A stretch of 64,000 nucleotides of DNA, taken from the NCBI GenBank assembly GCA_942492445.1, contig CALOEW010000049.1, positions 1 to 64,000 of the forward strand, given 5' to 3'. Below the pieces are notes generated by a model that was not told the DNA's origin, did no database searches, and was given only the letters and a program-made list of their open reading frames with translations. Below, in pieces: positions 34,856 to 44,462 of this stretch. A program made the translations under genes and the position numbers. Positions within the stretch are counted from its first letter, which is position 1, and every line of letters begins with the position of its first letter. Source of the DNA: NORP240 sp942492445 (GTDB lineage: Bacteria > Pseudomonadota > Gammaproteobacteria > Pseudomonadales > Pseudohongiellaceae).

Positions 34856-37006
34856 ATGAGAACACTTGCAGAGATGAACACCCTGCTGCGTAAACTCCTG
34901 ATACTTGTTGCCGCCGTCGTGGCAGTGATCGCAATCATCACGGTGACACTGCTGGTGATTATCAATCCGGATGAATACCGGGAGACCATCGAAGACGCCC
35001 TGAATGGCGCCACCGGCCTGCAATTGGAAATTGCCGGGGGCGTTGCCGTGACCCTGCAACCTTATGTTGGCCTGATTCTCAACGATGTGCGCCTGCGAAA
35101 CCCGGGCCGCCCCCAGGAACTGGCGTCCTCGTCGCAGGTCAGCCTGCGGGTCAGTCCAAGGGAACTGTTGTCCGGGCGGCTGCTGATAGAGGAACTGCAG
35201 GCTGACGACTTTCACTTCAATCTGTACGTGGACAGCGACGGGAACTCCCTGTGGATGACGGACCGGCTGCGGCAGCGGACACAGGCTGCCGATTCTGAAC
35301 TTGAATCGGACAATGATGCGCCGCTGACTACCCGGTTCAATTTTATTTCCATCGCCAATGCAAGCATCGATATCCAGAATCTGCAGCAAGGCTACTATTA
35401 CACGATTGACGACCTGAACCTGAGCAGTCAGAACACCAACGCCACAGGTAATCAGTTCCCCGTGCAGGCCAGTTTCCAGCTGGCCGCTCCCACGGCGCCG
35501 GCGCCGTGGCCGATTACTCTGACGGGCAACTCCCGTGTCGACCTCAAGTCCGGTTCTATCGCCCTGACCGAGATCCAGCTGGCGTTGACACCTGCTCGTT
35601 TTGAGGGGGAGATCCTGTGGCAGGACCTGTTCGAAGAACCCGGCTGGCAGGTCCAGTTCACCAGCAGCGAGTTCGCCCTGGACGACCTGATGGATAACCT
35701 GTTGACGATCCCCGGGGAGAACCAGCGGCCCCAGCTGCCCGGGATCAGTCTTGACCGGGCCTGGCAGGCGCGGATCGAGGCCAGCCTGCGTGGCGATTCA
35801 CGGGGAGCGGCGTTGACGCAACTGGTTGCCACCCTGGGCGACATGCGCCTCGAGGCCGAGGCGGACATACGCTACGCAAACGGCCTTTTGCCCACCAATG
35901 CCCGGTTCACTATCGAAACCGGAGCTCTGGACCTGTCGCCCTATTTATCACCCGAGCAGGAGTCCATCGAGCCATCGCCGGGAAGCCCTCAGGCCATCAC
36001 CGGCGACACCCGGAGCAGATCGCTGTTGGATCTCGAAATTCCCTCCAGGCTGCGGGCCGACATGAACACACAGGGTTCTATATCCCTGGGCTCCCTGTTT
36101 CTGGGGGGAGTTCAGTTCGGCAACGTCAATTTGTTTGCCAACCTGGAAAGCGGCGTTCTCGACGTGGAACTTCAGCCGACCGAGGCGCTGGATGGCGTGG
36201 TCCAGGGAAACCTGCGCATCAACAGCGTTTCCGCCCGCAGCGAGCTGGCCCTGGACCTTTATACCAGCAGTATCGATATCGCTGATCTGAAGCTGCCGCT
36301 GGTTGTACCTGGCACGTTTACCGGCCGCCTGAACCAGGAGTCACATTTTTCCGGAACTGGAAGAACTGTGGGTGAATGGCTCGAAAGTTTTACTGGAGCA
36401 ACCAGCTTCTCCGTAACCGACAGCTCGGTGGATATCGGTATTATCAAACAGGTATTTTCTTCCATTGCCGCACTCAGCCCCACGGGAGGCACGATCCAGA
36501 CCTGGCCTGATGCAATACGGGTGGGGGAATTCAGCGGTTATGCTATTTTCGAAGGCGGTGTGGACGACAGCCAGCAGGTCAAGGCACGACTGGACAACTT
36601 CGACATTACCGGGTCGGGGGTTTTCAATCTGGCTGAACAGCGTTTCGACTACGACCTGCTGTTCACCGTGCTGGGAGACCCCTTGGCGCAGACTATCCCC
36701 ATCAATCAGCGCTATCACAACGTCTCCTGGCCAGTCGACTGCAGTGCCGGGTTCAACGAACCGGTCAACCGATTCTGTCGTCCGGATCTGGTACAGGTGC
36801 GGGAGATCTTCGGCCAGCTGGAAAGCAACATCCTGCCGAGCTCCATGAACGAAATCATGCCCGATACGATGCCGGAAGCGTTGCGGGGATCCAATCCGGC
36901 GCTGCTGCAGAACCTGTTCCCGCCTCCGGCGCCAGCGGCCACCGAGGATCCGTCGCCTGACCTCACTCCCCAGCCGGGCCAGGGCATTTTCCAGCCGGCT
37001 CGTTGA
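34856..37006 (+). CDS. AsmA-family envelope protein
   Basis: A 716-residue protein with one N-terminal membrane anchor (KLLILVAAVVAVIAIITVTLLVI) and a large periplasmic part of beta strands. The N-terminal AsmA motif around TGLQLEIAGGVAVTLQPYVGLILNDVRL and the C-terminal AsmA domain at about 400-640 (SRLRADMNTQGSISLG, GEFSGYAIFEGGV) are visible. AsmA-like proteins bridge the envelope and are linked to phospholipid transport. mutY follows after 16 bases. The order matches the his-asmA-mutY-yggX synteny of Pseudomonas. Confidence 0.9.
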   Translation: MRTLAEMNTLLRKLLILVAAVVAVIAIITVTLLVIINPDEYRETIEDALNGATGLQLEIAGGVAVTLQPYVGLILNDVRLRNPGRPQELASSSQVSLRVSPRELLSGRLLIEELQADDFHFNLYVDSDGNSLWMTDRLRQRTQAADSELESDNDAPLTTRFNFISIANASIDIQNLQQGYYYTIDDLNLSSQNTNATGNQFPVQASFQLAAPTAPAPWPITLTGNSRVDLKSGSIALTEIQLALTPARFEGEILWQDLFEEPGWQVQFTSSEFALDDLMDNLLTIPGENQRPQLPGISLDRAWQARIEASLRGDSRGAALTQLVATLGDMRLEAEADIRYANGLLPTNARFTIETGALDLSPYLSPEQESIEPSPGSPQAITGDTRSRSLLDLEIPSRLRADMNTQGSISLGSLFLGGVQFGNVNLFANLESGVLDVELQPTEALDGVVQGNLRINSVSARSELALDLYTSSIDIADLKLPLVVPGTFTGRLNQESHFSGTGRTVGEWLESFTGATSFSVTDSSVDIGIIKQVFSSIAALSPTGGTIQTWPDAIRVGEFSGYAIFEGGVDDSQQVKARLDNFDITGSGVFNLAEQRFDYDLLFTVLGDPLAQTIPINQRYHNVSWPVDCSAGFNEPVNRFCRPDLVQVREIFGQLESNILPSSMNEIMPDTMPEALRGSNPALLQNLFPPPAPAATEDPSPDLTPQPGQGIFQPAR

Positions 37007-37022
37007 AGCGTTCCCCGTCACC

Positions 37023-38078
37023 ATGGCTGCATTCGCCGACAAACTCCTCAGCTGGTACGATCAGCACGGCCGCAAGGATCTGCCCTGGCAGCAGGACGCC
37101 ACCCCGTATCGGGTCTGGATCTCGGAAATCATGCTGCAGCAGACCCAGGTCAGCACGGTAGTCCCCTACTACCGGCGTTTCCTCTCAGCGTTCCCCTCGG
37201 TTGCCACGCTGGCGAACGCTGACCTGGATCACGTTCTGCACCTGTGGACCGGCCTGGGTTACTACGCCCGGGCGCGCAATCTGCACCAGGCCGCCGGTAT
37301 ACTGATGCGCGACTACAGCGGGAGGCTACCAGACCGGGTGGAGCTTCTTTGTGAGCTTCCGGGTATCGGCCGCTCCACCGCCGGTGCCATCGTCGCCCTG
37401 GCCCACCGCCGTCGGGCGACTATCCTCGACGGCAACGTAAAACGGGTTCTGGCCCGCTGCTTTGCCATCTCCGGCTGGCCCGAGCACAGCGCCGTGAAGC
37501 GGACCCTCTGGGGACTGGCGGAGAGCCTCACGCCGGCCCGACGGATCGGGGCGTATACCCAGGCCATCATGGACCTGGGAGCGACTGTGTGCACACGCGG
37601 TAGTCCCGCCTGCGATGCCTGCCCCTTTTACGAGCAGTGTCTGGCGAGGCAGAACGGCACCGTTTCCAGCTATCCGGGCCGCAAACCTGCCCGGGCAATG
37701 CCGCAACGATCCACGGCCATGCATATTCTCCACAATGAACACAACCAGGTGCTGCTGGAAAAGCGCCCCGCCCGGGGGATCTGGGGTGGGCTGTGGAGTT
37801 TTCCGGAATCCAGCCGTCCGGACCAGCTGCCACCGATCGAAGATACGGCACTGCCCATCGAGCCGCCGGAGCACTGGCCCACGGTAAACCACACATTCAG
37901 CCACTTCCATCTCGGCATCACTCCGGTTTACCGAAAGGTAGGCTCCAGGCCCAGCGGAGTCATGGAATCCTCGCGCTGGCTGTGGTATCCATTGGAACAA
38001 CCGACCTCGGTGGGCCTGGCCGCTCCGGTCAAGAAACTGCTGCAACAGCTCAAGGACCGGAACCGAAATTCCCACTGA
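37023..38078 (+). CDS. mutY: A/G-specific adenine DNA glycosylase
   Basis: MutY removes adenine mispaired with 8-oxoguanine. The 351-residue protein shows the adenine-pocket stretch TPYRVWISEIMLQQTQVSTV, a helix-hairpin-helix (ELPGIGRSTAGAI) followed by the catalytic Asp in ILDGNVKRVL, and the 4Fe-4S cluster cysteines in CTRGSPACDACPFYEQC. A NUDIX-like C-terminal domain spans about 230-345. It follows the AsmA gene by 16 bases and precedes yggX by 23, consistent with an operon. Confidence 0.97.
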   Translation: MAAFADKLLSWYDQHGRKDLPWQQDATPYRVWISEIMLQQTQVSTVVPYYRRFLSAFPSVATLANADLDHVLHLWTGLGYYARARNLHQAAGILMRDYSGRLPDRVELLCELPGIGRSTAGAIVALAHRRRATILDGNVKRVLARCFAISGWPEHSAVKRTLWGLAESLTPARRIGAYTQAIMDLGATVCTRGSPACDACPFYEQCLARQNGTVSSYPGRKPARAMPQRSTAMHILHNEHNQVLLEKRPARGIWGGLWSFPESSRPDQLPPIEDTALPIEPPEHWPTVNHTFSHFHLGITPVYRKVGSRPSGVMESSRWLWYPLEQPTSVGLAAPVKKLLQQLKDRNRNSH

Positions 38079-38101
38079 GAAGTAAACCTGAGAGGATTAC
38101 C

Positions 38102-38371
38102 ATGACCCACACTGTACATTGCCGCAAATACAACAAAGAGTTGCCGGGACTGCCAGTGCCACCCTATCCCGGTCCCAGGGGACAGGAGATCTACGAAACC
38201 GTTTCCCAGAAGGCCTGGACTGAATGGTTGCAACAGCAGACCATGTTGATAAATGAAAAGCAACTGAGTATGGCGGATCCAGGCCACCGCAAGTACCTGC
38301 AGGAGGAACTTGAGAAGTTCCTTGCCAACGAGGAACACGATCGGGCCGAAGGCTACGTGCCGGAAAAGTGA
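38102..38371 (+). CDS. yggX: Fe(2+)-trafficking protein YggX
   Basis: An 89-residue protein matching YggX along its length: VHCRKYNKELPGL with the single conserved cysteine, PYPGPRGQEIYETVSQKAW and LINEKQLSMADPGHRKYLQ. It protects iron-sulfur proteins against oxidative damage. ATG 38102 follows AGAGGATTACC. Linkage to mutY is a well-known gammaproteobacterial arrangement. tRNA-Phe begins 230 bases downstream; nothing recognisable lies between apart from a short inverted repeat near 38470-38510. Confidence 0.97.
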   Translation: MTHTVHCRKYNKELPGLPVPPYPGPRGQEIYETVSQKAWTEWLQQQTMLINEKQLSMADPGHRKYLQEELEKFLANEEHDRAEGYVPEK

Positions 38372-38602
38372 CATGACCGGCCCCTTGACTCTAAAAAGTG
38401 TTGGGGGTTTAATACGCGGCTCGCGCATGCGGACAGCCCGGACTTTCAGAGGGTTCGCCCATGGGTATCTCTCGCGTTATTGAGCTTCGCGAGAACAGGA
38501 GAGACGAACCGACAACCAGTTCAGGGGAAGGGCTTACTGGAGTAAGTAACTTCGCCAGATACTGGTGTTTGACAAGCCTTCTCCGAGCCCAGCAGCTCAA
38601 AT

Positions 38603-38678
<76 letters not shown>

Positions 38679-39200
38679 CTCATAGGTGAATACACTTACG
38701 CAAAGAACTGGGATCCGGATGAAGAAGATTATGTAGCCTTTGATGAAGAAGACTGCGATTTTATTGGGGACGAGTCTGTTGGAGGTGATGCGTTGATCTG
38801 CCTGGATGGCAACTGGGAGGATGGTGAAAATGTTCTCGGCGACATGGGCTACGATGTGTATGACGTGGCTGAGCGCGGCATAGTCATGTTGGCGGACCCG
38901 GCCAAGGGTGAGTTCTACGCACAGGAAACTTATCCTGATATAGCCGAAGACATGGGCAAAGTATTGAACTTCAAGGACGTACATCCATTATTCATCGAGA
39001 AACTTGAAGGTCTCGGATTCGAAGAGGAAGATTTCGAGAGATGTCTGATGACCAAGGAGTGGAATCCGTTAGATCCCGGCGGCATTGAACACAAATACTA
39101 CTGCTACGGAATCGGCCTGATTCAGGTAGAGGAAAATGGTGGTGGCAAGACTGCCTGGGAAGATGTGCTTTATACCAATGTTTCACCACCGGCACCTTGA
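38679..39200 (+). CDS. Acidic protein fragment running out of the tRNA-Phe 3' end
   Basis: An open frame of about 174 codons with a very acidic composition (DPDEEDYVAFDEEDCDFIGDES, LEGLGFEEEDFERC) and several aromatic residues. It has no start codon downstream of the tRNA. The only in-frame starts are GTG codons at 38646 and 38652 inside the tRNA gene, which cannot be biologically normal. This suggests that a gene lost its 5' end when an element inserted at the tRNA 3' end. I do not recognise the family. Whether it is translated is uncertain. Confidence 0.55.
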   Translation, partial: LIGEYTYAKNWDPDEEDYVAFDEEDCDFIGDESVGGDALICLDGNWEDGENVLGDMGYDVYDVAERGIVMLADPAKGEFYAQETYPDIAEDMGKVLNFKDVHPLFIEKLEGLGFEEEDFERCLMTKEWNPLDPGGIEHKYYCYGIGLIQVEENGGGKTAWEDVLYTNVSPPAP

Positions 39201-39275
39201 ATTGCCAACACAAGGTTCTCATAAGAAGCAGTATGGCATTAAAACTTGCTGAGTAGTCTTAAGCCAGTGTCATAG

Positions 39276-39348
39276 GGAACTTAACACCGGAAGTAGTGGT
39301 TGTGTAACTGCTCGACTTATTTACATACTACTGTTTCCGGTGTGTTCC
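39276..39348. repeat. 73-bp palindromic element
   Basis: GGAACTTAACACCGGAA at 39276-39292 and TTCCGGTGTGTTCC at 39335-39348 are imperfect inverted repeats that enclose a second short dyad (AGTAGT/ACTACT). It starts with GGAAC like the dispersed repeat family but otherwise differs. It may be a separate small mobile palindrome or a transcription attenuator. Confidence 0.5.
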
Positions 39349-39410
39349 GTCAGGTGTACAGGGGCAGTTTTACCGCTTTCAATGGGAAAGCTGTAAAGGT
39401 TTAGGGTAAC

Positions 39411-39431
39411 TTAATAATAATCAGAGGTTCC
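39411..39431 (-). repeat. Solo end of the GGAACCTCTGATTA repeat
   Basis: On the minus strand GGAACCTCTGATTATTATT matches the dispersed repeat for its first 14 bases. It ends five bases from the stop of the Omp85-like gene. Confidence 0.6.
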
Positions 39432-39435
39432 TGAA

Positions 39436-41135
39436 TCAGAACGAAAGCTTCGCTTCGAGCACAGTCTGGATAGATTTGCCGCCGGGGATATTGGAACCCA
39501 GCGGATAAGCCAGATCTACGTGAATGACCTTGCCTTTGTCCGATTTGCTTGGTGCTAGGCGCAGGCCCAGCCCGACGTTCTTGAATATACGGCTCGTTCC
39601 GGCTGCCTCGTCACCGTATATTCTCCCCGCATCAAAGAATGTGGCAAAGCCAAGTCGAAACAACTGCAGGATATGGTAGTTGCTGAAATACCGTTCTTCC
39701 ACCGAAAACCCCACCCGTCCAGCTCCATTCAGGAAGTGACTGTCAAACCCTCGCAATCCGGTGCTGCCACCCAGCGTAACCTGAGTGCCATCGAGCAAAT
39801 TGTAAGACTTACTGGCAAAAAGCCCAACGTAAAGGGTCCCCTTTTATCCGTCTGCCCTCGGTGGTAGTCGAGGTTCAGGTTAAGAACCGCATCCTCCCAA
39901 CTGGAATTTGATTTGTTCCAACGACCGTACCAGTCAGTATTTAACTGCAGGAGTATTTTAGGATCGGAAATCAAGGTATCGGTGTATCCCCCGGCCAGAA
40001 TCAGCCTACTGTCAGCCGAGGGGTCAAACCCAATGCTGCCCGAAATTCTCTTTCCCAGGAATAAATCCTCTGTTCGATAGATCTGACTGATGTTATACGC
40101 GACTGCAAAATTATTCTCGATACTTTCAAATTCAATGAATGGATATAGAAGAGACATGTCGGAAGGAAGTCTCACCGGAAACGGTAAATCAGTGCCTTCC
40201 CCGTAATCATGACTTTTCATACCGAAGACCGAAAGTGTATCGCTTCGACCAGCCGTTTTTCAGTCCCGCGGAAAAACCTTTGGATAACTCCGCAGTCCTT
40301 TTTTCATGGCCCAGTTCCGATAACCGCCTCCCGAGCCGGTACTGGGTCACTATTTCCTTGGTCGATTCATAGCCCATATACCACGCATTGCGTGACTCCA
40401 GGGAATAGAATGGCAATTGATATTCGAAGTGATAATGGTGACCGTCTGAATTGTCGGCCGCCTGGATCTTAATCGATTTACGGGTATCTCTTATGTTGGG
40501 GTTTTCGTATTGAAGCGCGTAGGAGCTGCGTTCGGCATTGTTTTCAAAAAAGACTGAAAATCGCTGACCACTGCCAAGAATATTGGCTTCTCGAACGCCG
40601 ATACGACGCTTCGTGTCACCATAGCGAGTGAAATGAAAATCCGGGAACCGAATGTCCACACTTCCCGGGTGACTATCGAGTCAACTGTATCCCATTTCTG
40701 CAGCACCGGATTTTGACTCAGCCACACATGTTCCACCTTTGACGAAGTATCCGTTCTGATTCTGCCAGGATTTGAGCAGTGACCTGGTCCCTGGATTGAA
40801 AAAGCAGCTGATTGCGTATCACACCGGGCCTGGTATCAATATGGAACCGGTTTGCCCAGCGGTAGGCGTCATTATTCTCACGCCGATTGGATTCATCAAA
40901 GATGGGCAGGGTATTGACTACGATTGTACCGACAGAATACGGCCGGCTTTCAAGATCAAATGACTCCTTGCTGCCCCAGCGGGACTCAACCTCCTCCGTG
41001 AAATCAAAGCTCGAAGTAAGCTGGTAAACTGACACGCTTCCACAATCGAGCACTTTCCTGAGCCTTAACAGCAGAAAATGACAGTAAAGCACAGACCAGG
41101 ATTGCGCACTCACTCCCGAAAGCAACACCAGAAGC
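39436..41135 (-). pseudogene. Omp85/BamA-TamA-like outer-membrane barrel protein, frameshifted
   Basis: Joined across frames, the minus strand encodes about 560 residues. A signal peptide (ILVCALLSFSAVKA) starts at ATG 41135. A POTRA-like stretch follows (DQVTAQILAESERIL, TVDSIVTREVWTF). The beta barrel has aromatic-rich strands (GVREANILGSGQRFSVFFENN, YTDTLISDPKILLQL), RIGFATFFDAGRIYG-type motifs and a terminal Phe in VLEAKLSF, the BAM sorting signal. Frame changes lie near 41000, 40730, 40645, 40215 and 39828. Such proteins insert or export envelope proteins; the exact subfamily is unclear. Possibly sequencing error. Confidence 0.65.
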
Positions 41136-41190
41136 CATCCTGCGGTACCCCAACAAGTCGCAGCGTAAGGCAATACAGTATCCGGGAATT

Positions 41191-41207
41191 CTTAAGACTG
41201 CCTTACG
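41191..41207. promoter_or_regulatory. PmrA-box-like direct repeat upstream of the Omp85-like gene
   Basis: CTTAAGACTGCCTTACG matches the PmrA/BasR consensus YTTAAK-N5-YTTAAK with one mismatch and shares 15 identical bases with 43381-43395. It lies 56 bases upstream of the minus-strand barrel gene start. Binding by a PmrA-type regulator is inferred; no pmrAB genes are in the window. Confidence 0.4.
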
Positions 41208-41385
41208 GATTTTCGATTGGGTTCGGCCCAACATTCCGAGTCACCGGGACGAACTCCAATGAAGGAAGCCCAGGTTACATAGGAATGTATCCTGCGGAGA
41301 GCTGACGAGCGCTCCCAGACAAAGCGTGAAGTCCTCACCAGTCCCTATAACACCACGGTAGAGTCCGCCTCGGAACCGGGCGGGT

Positions 41386-41520
41386 TCAACCGGCGATGGC
41401 CATCTCCGGCTCGGAAAACTGCGCCAGTAACAGTTCGTGGAACAATCCCTTGCGCGCTATCAGTTCGGTATGGGTACCCTGTTCGATTATGCTGCTTTTA
41501 TTTAGCCTGTGTATTGTAGT
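41386..41520 (-). pseudogene. C-terminal remnant of an MsbA-like ABC transporter
   Basis: About 41 codons ending at the TGA at 41386-41388 read HRLNKSSIIEQGTHTELIAR then KGLFHELLLAQFSEPE. These correspond to the H-loop (AHRL) and the terminal EQGTH.EL segment of an ABC exporter ATPase. The stretch between HRL and IIEQGTH is shortened by deletion, and a stop lies just upstream. It directly follows eptA on the same strand, suggesting a deleted lipid A or multidrug exporter. Confidence 0.8.
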
Positions 41521-41536
41521 TGGCGCTCCGAATCAC

Positions 41537-43159
41537 TCAATCCCGATTCTTAACCAGGAGCTCCGTACTGGCGAGGATATCCTTGTCGCTGTCGTAGAGG
41601 CTGGTCTGAATCTCCATCAGGCCCAGCACGGTGTGAAAATAATTATCGTGAGACAGTGGCTGGTGGCGCAGATTATTCAGCGCTTGTCTTTCGACCGGGA
41701 AACTGTCCCCCAGCCACATCAGTGAAGCAACATGCTTCTGGTTGTCCGGAGCAAACAGGTAGGGCAGGCCGTGCAGGTAAACGCCGCTTTCCCCCAGTGA
41801 CTCGCCATGATCGCTCATGTAGTACATGGCGGTCACAAATTCACCTTCGTGACGCTCGAGAAAACTGATCACCCGGTCCAGAAAATAGTCGGTATAAAGT
41901 ATGGCATTGTCATAGGCATTGACGATTTCCTGCCGACTACAGGACTCCAGGCGTTTTGACTGGCAGTAGGGCTGGAAAGTGGCGAACTCGGGCGGAAAGC
42001 GCTTGAAATAGGCGGGGCCATGATTTCCCATCTGGTGCAGGACAATCACTATATCGCCGTTTTTCTGTTGCCCAATATACTCGTCGAGTCCATTCAGCAT
42101 ACCCATGTCACGACATTCCTCATCGCATACCGGATTGTTCTCCGGGTACCTGAAATCTTCAAAAGGCGTGGCATGGGTAACCCCTTTGGAGCTGGAATTG
42201 TTGTCCCGCCAGAGTACGTTGACCCCCGCATGTCCCAGCACATCCAGCAGGTTTTCCTGCAGATTTGCCTCATCCAGGTCGAAATCAATCCGCTCCTGCA
42301 GCGAAAACATGCAAGGCACGGAATAGGCGGTTGCTGTGCCACAGGAATACACCTGATCGAAGCTGACCACGTCACGGGCCGCCAGTTGCGGCGTGGTCTG
42401 TCGTGCGTAATCATTCAGACCCAGGTGATCGGCCCGCACCGCCTCGCCCACCACCAGGACGATGAGTTCGCGAGCCTTGTCCGTGGCTGGAATTCTGGCA
42501 TCCAGCCCCAGCATGGTGATTTCCGTGTTGCCTTGATCGAAGGTGGCTTCGGCAAAGCGCTCGGCCGAGTAGAGCACGGTGACCGGATTCGCGTAGTAAC
42601 GCAGAATTTTGTGTTCGCGGAAAAAGCTGGCGTAGAACGCAGAGAATGGCAGCAGACTGACTACCATCAGCAGAACTGCGGCCCCCGACAACCTGGCACG
42701 ATTCCAGATTTCCCGCCCGAAGCCGTGGCAGACAATCCGGGTTTTCAGGATCAGCAGGGCCGGGAACACTCCCAGCACCAGCAACGACAGCAGCATCCCG
42801 GGATTGACCAGGTCCTGCACTTCGCGGCTGTCGGTCTCCGCCACGTTGGTCAGCATGGTGGTATCGACGACGATGTTGTAGCGGTTCATGAAGTAACTGG
42901 CACCGGCTGCCGTGATTATCACCAGGATCAGAACCGGCCTGGTGAGGTAACGAATGCAGAGCAGACACAGCACCAGCACCGTAGCGGCAAAAAGAAAGAC
43001 CGCCAGTGAGCCCATGAACAGGAGGCCACCGGGCTGCTCCACGAACACCTGGTAGCTGTTGCGAAAAAACGCCAGGTTGCAAAAGACTGTAAAAAACCCG
43101 GCAACCAGCAGAATCAGTCTGCTGATTGAGATCACCAACCAGGGTCGTGCCAGAGACAT
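41537..43159 (-). CDS. eptA: Lipid A phosphoethanolamine transferase (EptA family)
   Basis: A 540-residue inner-membrane enzyme that adds phosphoethanolamine to lipid A phosphates, lowering the negative charge of the surface. Five N-terminal helices (about 1-175) are followed by a periplasmic alkaline-phosphatase-like sulfatase-fold domain. Zinc and catalytic motifs are present: VVGEAVRADHLGLN, the nucleophile Thr in YSCGTATAYSVPCMFS, and YMSDHGESLGE with HGLPYLFAP. It is divergent from a PAP2 phosphatase gene. PmrA-box-like sites lie in the shared region, consistent with the known PmrA control of eptA. Confidence 0.93.
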   Translation of the reverse strand: MSLARPWLVISISRLILLVAGFFTVFCNLAFFRNSYQVFVEQPGGLLFMGSLAVFLFAATVLVLCLLCIRYLTRPVLILVIITAAGASYFMNRYNIVVDTTMLTNVAETDSREVQDLVNPGMLLSLLVLGVFPALLILKTRIVCHGFGREIWNRARLSGAAVLLMVVSLLPFSAFYASFFREHKILRYYANPVTVLYSAERFAEATFDQGNTEITMLGLDARIPATDKARELIVLVVGEAVRADHLGLNDYARQTTPQLAARDVVSFDQVYSCGTATAYSVPCMFSLQERIDFDLDEANLQENLLDVLGHAGVNVLWRDNNSSSKGVTHATPFEDFRYPENNPVCDEECRDMGMLNGLDEYIGQQKNGDIVIVLHQMGNHGPAYFKRFPPEFATFQPYCQSKRLESCSRQEIVNAYDNAILYTDYFLDRVISFLERHEGEFVTAMYYMSDHGESLGESGVYLHGLPYLFAPDNQKHVASLMWLGDSFPVERQALNNLRHQPLSHDNYFHTVLGLMEIQTSLYDSDKDILASTELLVKNRD

Positions 43160-43235
43160 CGAGAGTACTCTCTCAACAAGGTTAACTGTTGACTGAAAAG
43201 CTTTTGACTGTACAGAACCAATTTAAACAGCGCAG

Positions 43236-43252
43236 CTTAGGATACTCTTATG
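43236..43252. promoter_or_regulatory. Degenerate PmrA-box-like site upstream of eptA
   Basis: CTTAGGATACTCTTATG keeps the YTTA-N7-YTTA spacing of a PmrA box with one mismatch in each half site. It is 77 bases upstream of the eptA start, a suitable place for an activator. The quality alone would not be convincing without the perfect site at 43381. Confidence 0.3.
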
Positions 43253-43380
43253 GAGCATGCAGCCCGACAACTGTCAGATTCAGCAGTCAATGCACGGGAA
43301 TAGCGACATTTTGCATCCCATTAGATGTCTTCCTGGTCGAAAAAATTCCACACGGGACCTCTGTTTCAGTATAAAAATCC

Positions 43381-43397
43381 CTTAAGACTGCCTTAAT
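43381..43397. promoter_or_regulatory. Perfect PmrA-box-like direct repeat between eptA and the PAP2 gene
   Basis: CTTAAGACTGCCTTAAT fits YTTAAK-N5-YTTAAK at every position, with half sites one helical turn apart. It lies 22 bases before the PAP2-phosphatase ATG and 222 bases from the eptA start. In enterics PmrA controls eptA and other lipid A genes, so the context fits. Its closeness to the ATG implies either repression or a short leader. Confidence 0.5.
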
Positions 43398-43419
43398 ACC
43401 GCTTCACTAAGCTCACAGT

Positions 43420-44193
43420 ATGTCCACAACCCGCCTCACCCCCGAGTTCCTACTCTGGCACCTGTACCTGCCCCTGGCGGTGCTGATACTGACATTGCTG
43501 GTCGTTGCCTGGTCTGGCCTGGACCTTCATCTGGCGGACCTGATATACCGACTCTCCGGTAACCAGTGGTCGTTGCGGTCTGCCTGGATCACCAATGACC
43601 TGATTCATGAGGCCGGTCGATCCCTGGTTTCCCTGGCGGCGCTGGCAATACTAGGACTCTGGCTGGGAAGTTACCTCGTTCCCGGCCTGCGGTCCGGTCG
43701 CGAGGGCTGGCAGTTCGTGCTGGCTGCCTCCTTGCTGGCGGCCCTGGCGATCAATCTGCTCAAGCGTGTCACCCACATGGACTGCCCCTGGGATCTGCTA
43801 CGGTACGGGGGTGAAGAGCCCTATTTCAGTCTCTTCACACGCCTGCCGCCGGGAAAGGATCCAGGCAGTTGTTTCCCCGCCGGCCACGCCAGCGCCGGCT
43901 GGTCCTGGCTGGCACTGTATTACTGGGCACTCGAGTATCGCAGTAACCTGCGTAAATATCTGCTGGCACTGGTGCTGACGGTCGGATTCGTGTTCGGTTT
44001 TTCCCAGCAGCTGCGGGGCGCCCATTTCATCTCCCATGATCTCTGGACGCTACTGATCTGCTGGACCCAGACCACCGGCGTCTACCTGCTTTTCTTCCAT
44101 CGCCCTTATCTGACCAAACTGACACGGAACACTGCCCGCCGGTTCGCCCTGTTGAAAAGTTCTCAACGGGCAGACGACCAGCCAGGCGCCTGA
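43420..44193 (+). CDS. PAP2-family membrane phosphatase/phosphotransferase
   Basis: A 257-residue inner-membrane protein with about six helices. The PAP2 active-site motifs are recognisable: KRVTHMDCPWDL, CFPAGHASAGW with the catalytic His, and RGAHFISHDLW with the second His. The DCPWDL...GGEEPY variant is found in proteins related to LpxE/LpxT lipid A phosphatases and PgpB. Divergence from eptA and the PmrA-box-like site support a role in lipid A or undecaprenyl phosphate modification. The substrate is inferred. Confidence 0.88.
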   Translation: MSTTRLTPEFLLWHLYLPLAVLILTLLVVAWSGLDLHLADLIYRLSGNQWSLRSAWITNDLIHEAGRSLVSLAALAILGLWLGSYLVPGLRSGREGWQFVLAASLLAALAINLLKRVTHMDCPWDLLRYGGEEPYFSLFTRLPPGKDPGSCFPAGHASAGWSWLALYYWALEYRSNLRKYLLALVLTVGFVFGFSQQLRGAHFISHDLWTLLICWTQTTGVYLLFFHRPYLTKLTRNTARRFALLKSSQRADDQPGA

Positions 44194-44410
44194 ACGGCCA
44201 TGCGGATTGGCTGACAATCTGCGTTCCTGAATACCGTGATTTCTTCTTTTTCGTTCTCCTTGCACAGCTAGCGTAAGCCGGAGAACTCCAATTAGTCAGG
44301 CACCGATTCCAGGGGATGGTTACAGTTTGCGTCGATAAACACCGGAATAACTATAGCCCCCAATTCCTTGGAATCAGAGAGACGAATGGCTCTATCCCCT
44401 CCCTTGACAG

Positions 44411-44462
44411 GGATCCTCTGATTAAGTCCCGCAGAACATTGAGGGGCCTGATCAGAGGTTCC
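44411..44462. repeat. 52-bp palindromic repeat of the GGAACC family
   Basis: GGATCCTCTGATTAAGTCCC at 44411-44430 and the reverse complement of GGAACCTCTGATCAGGCCCC at 44443-44462 are inverted, with five mismatches. The element is flanked on the right by CTAG and on the left by GACA, so no clean duplication is seen. Confidence 0.75.
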
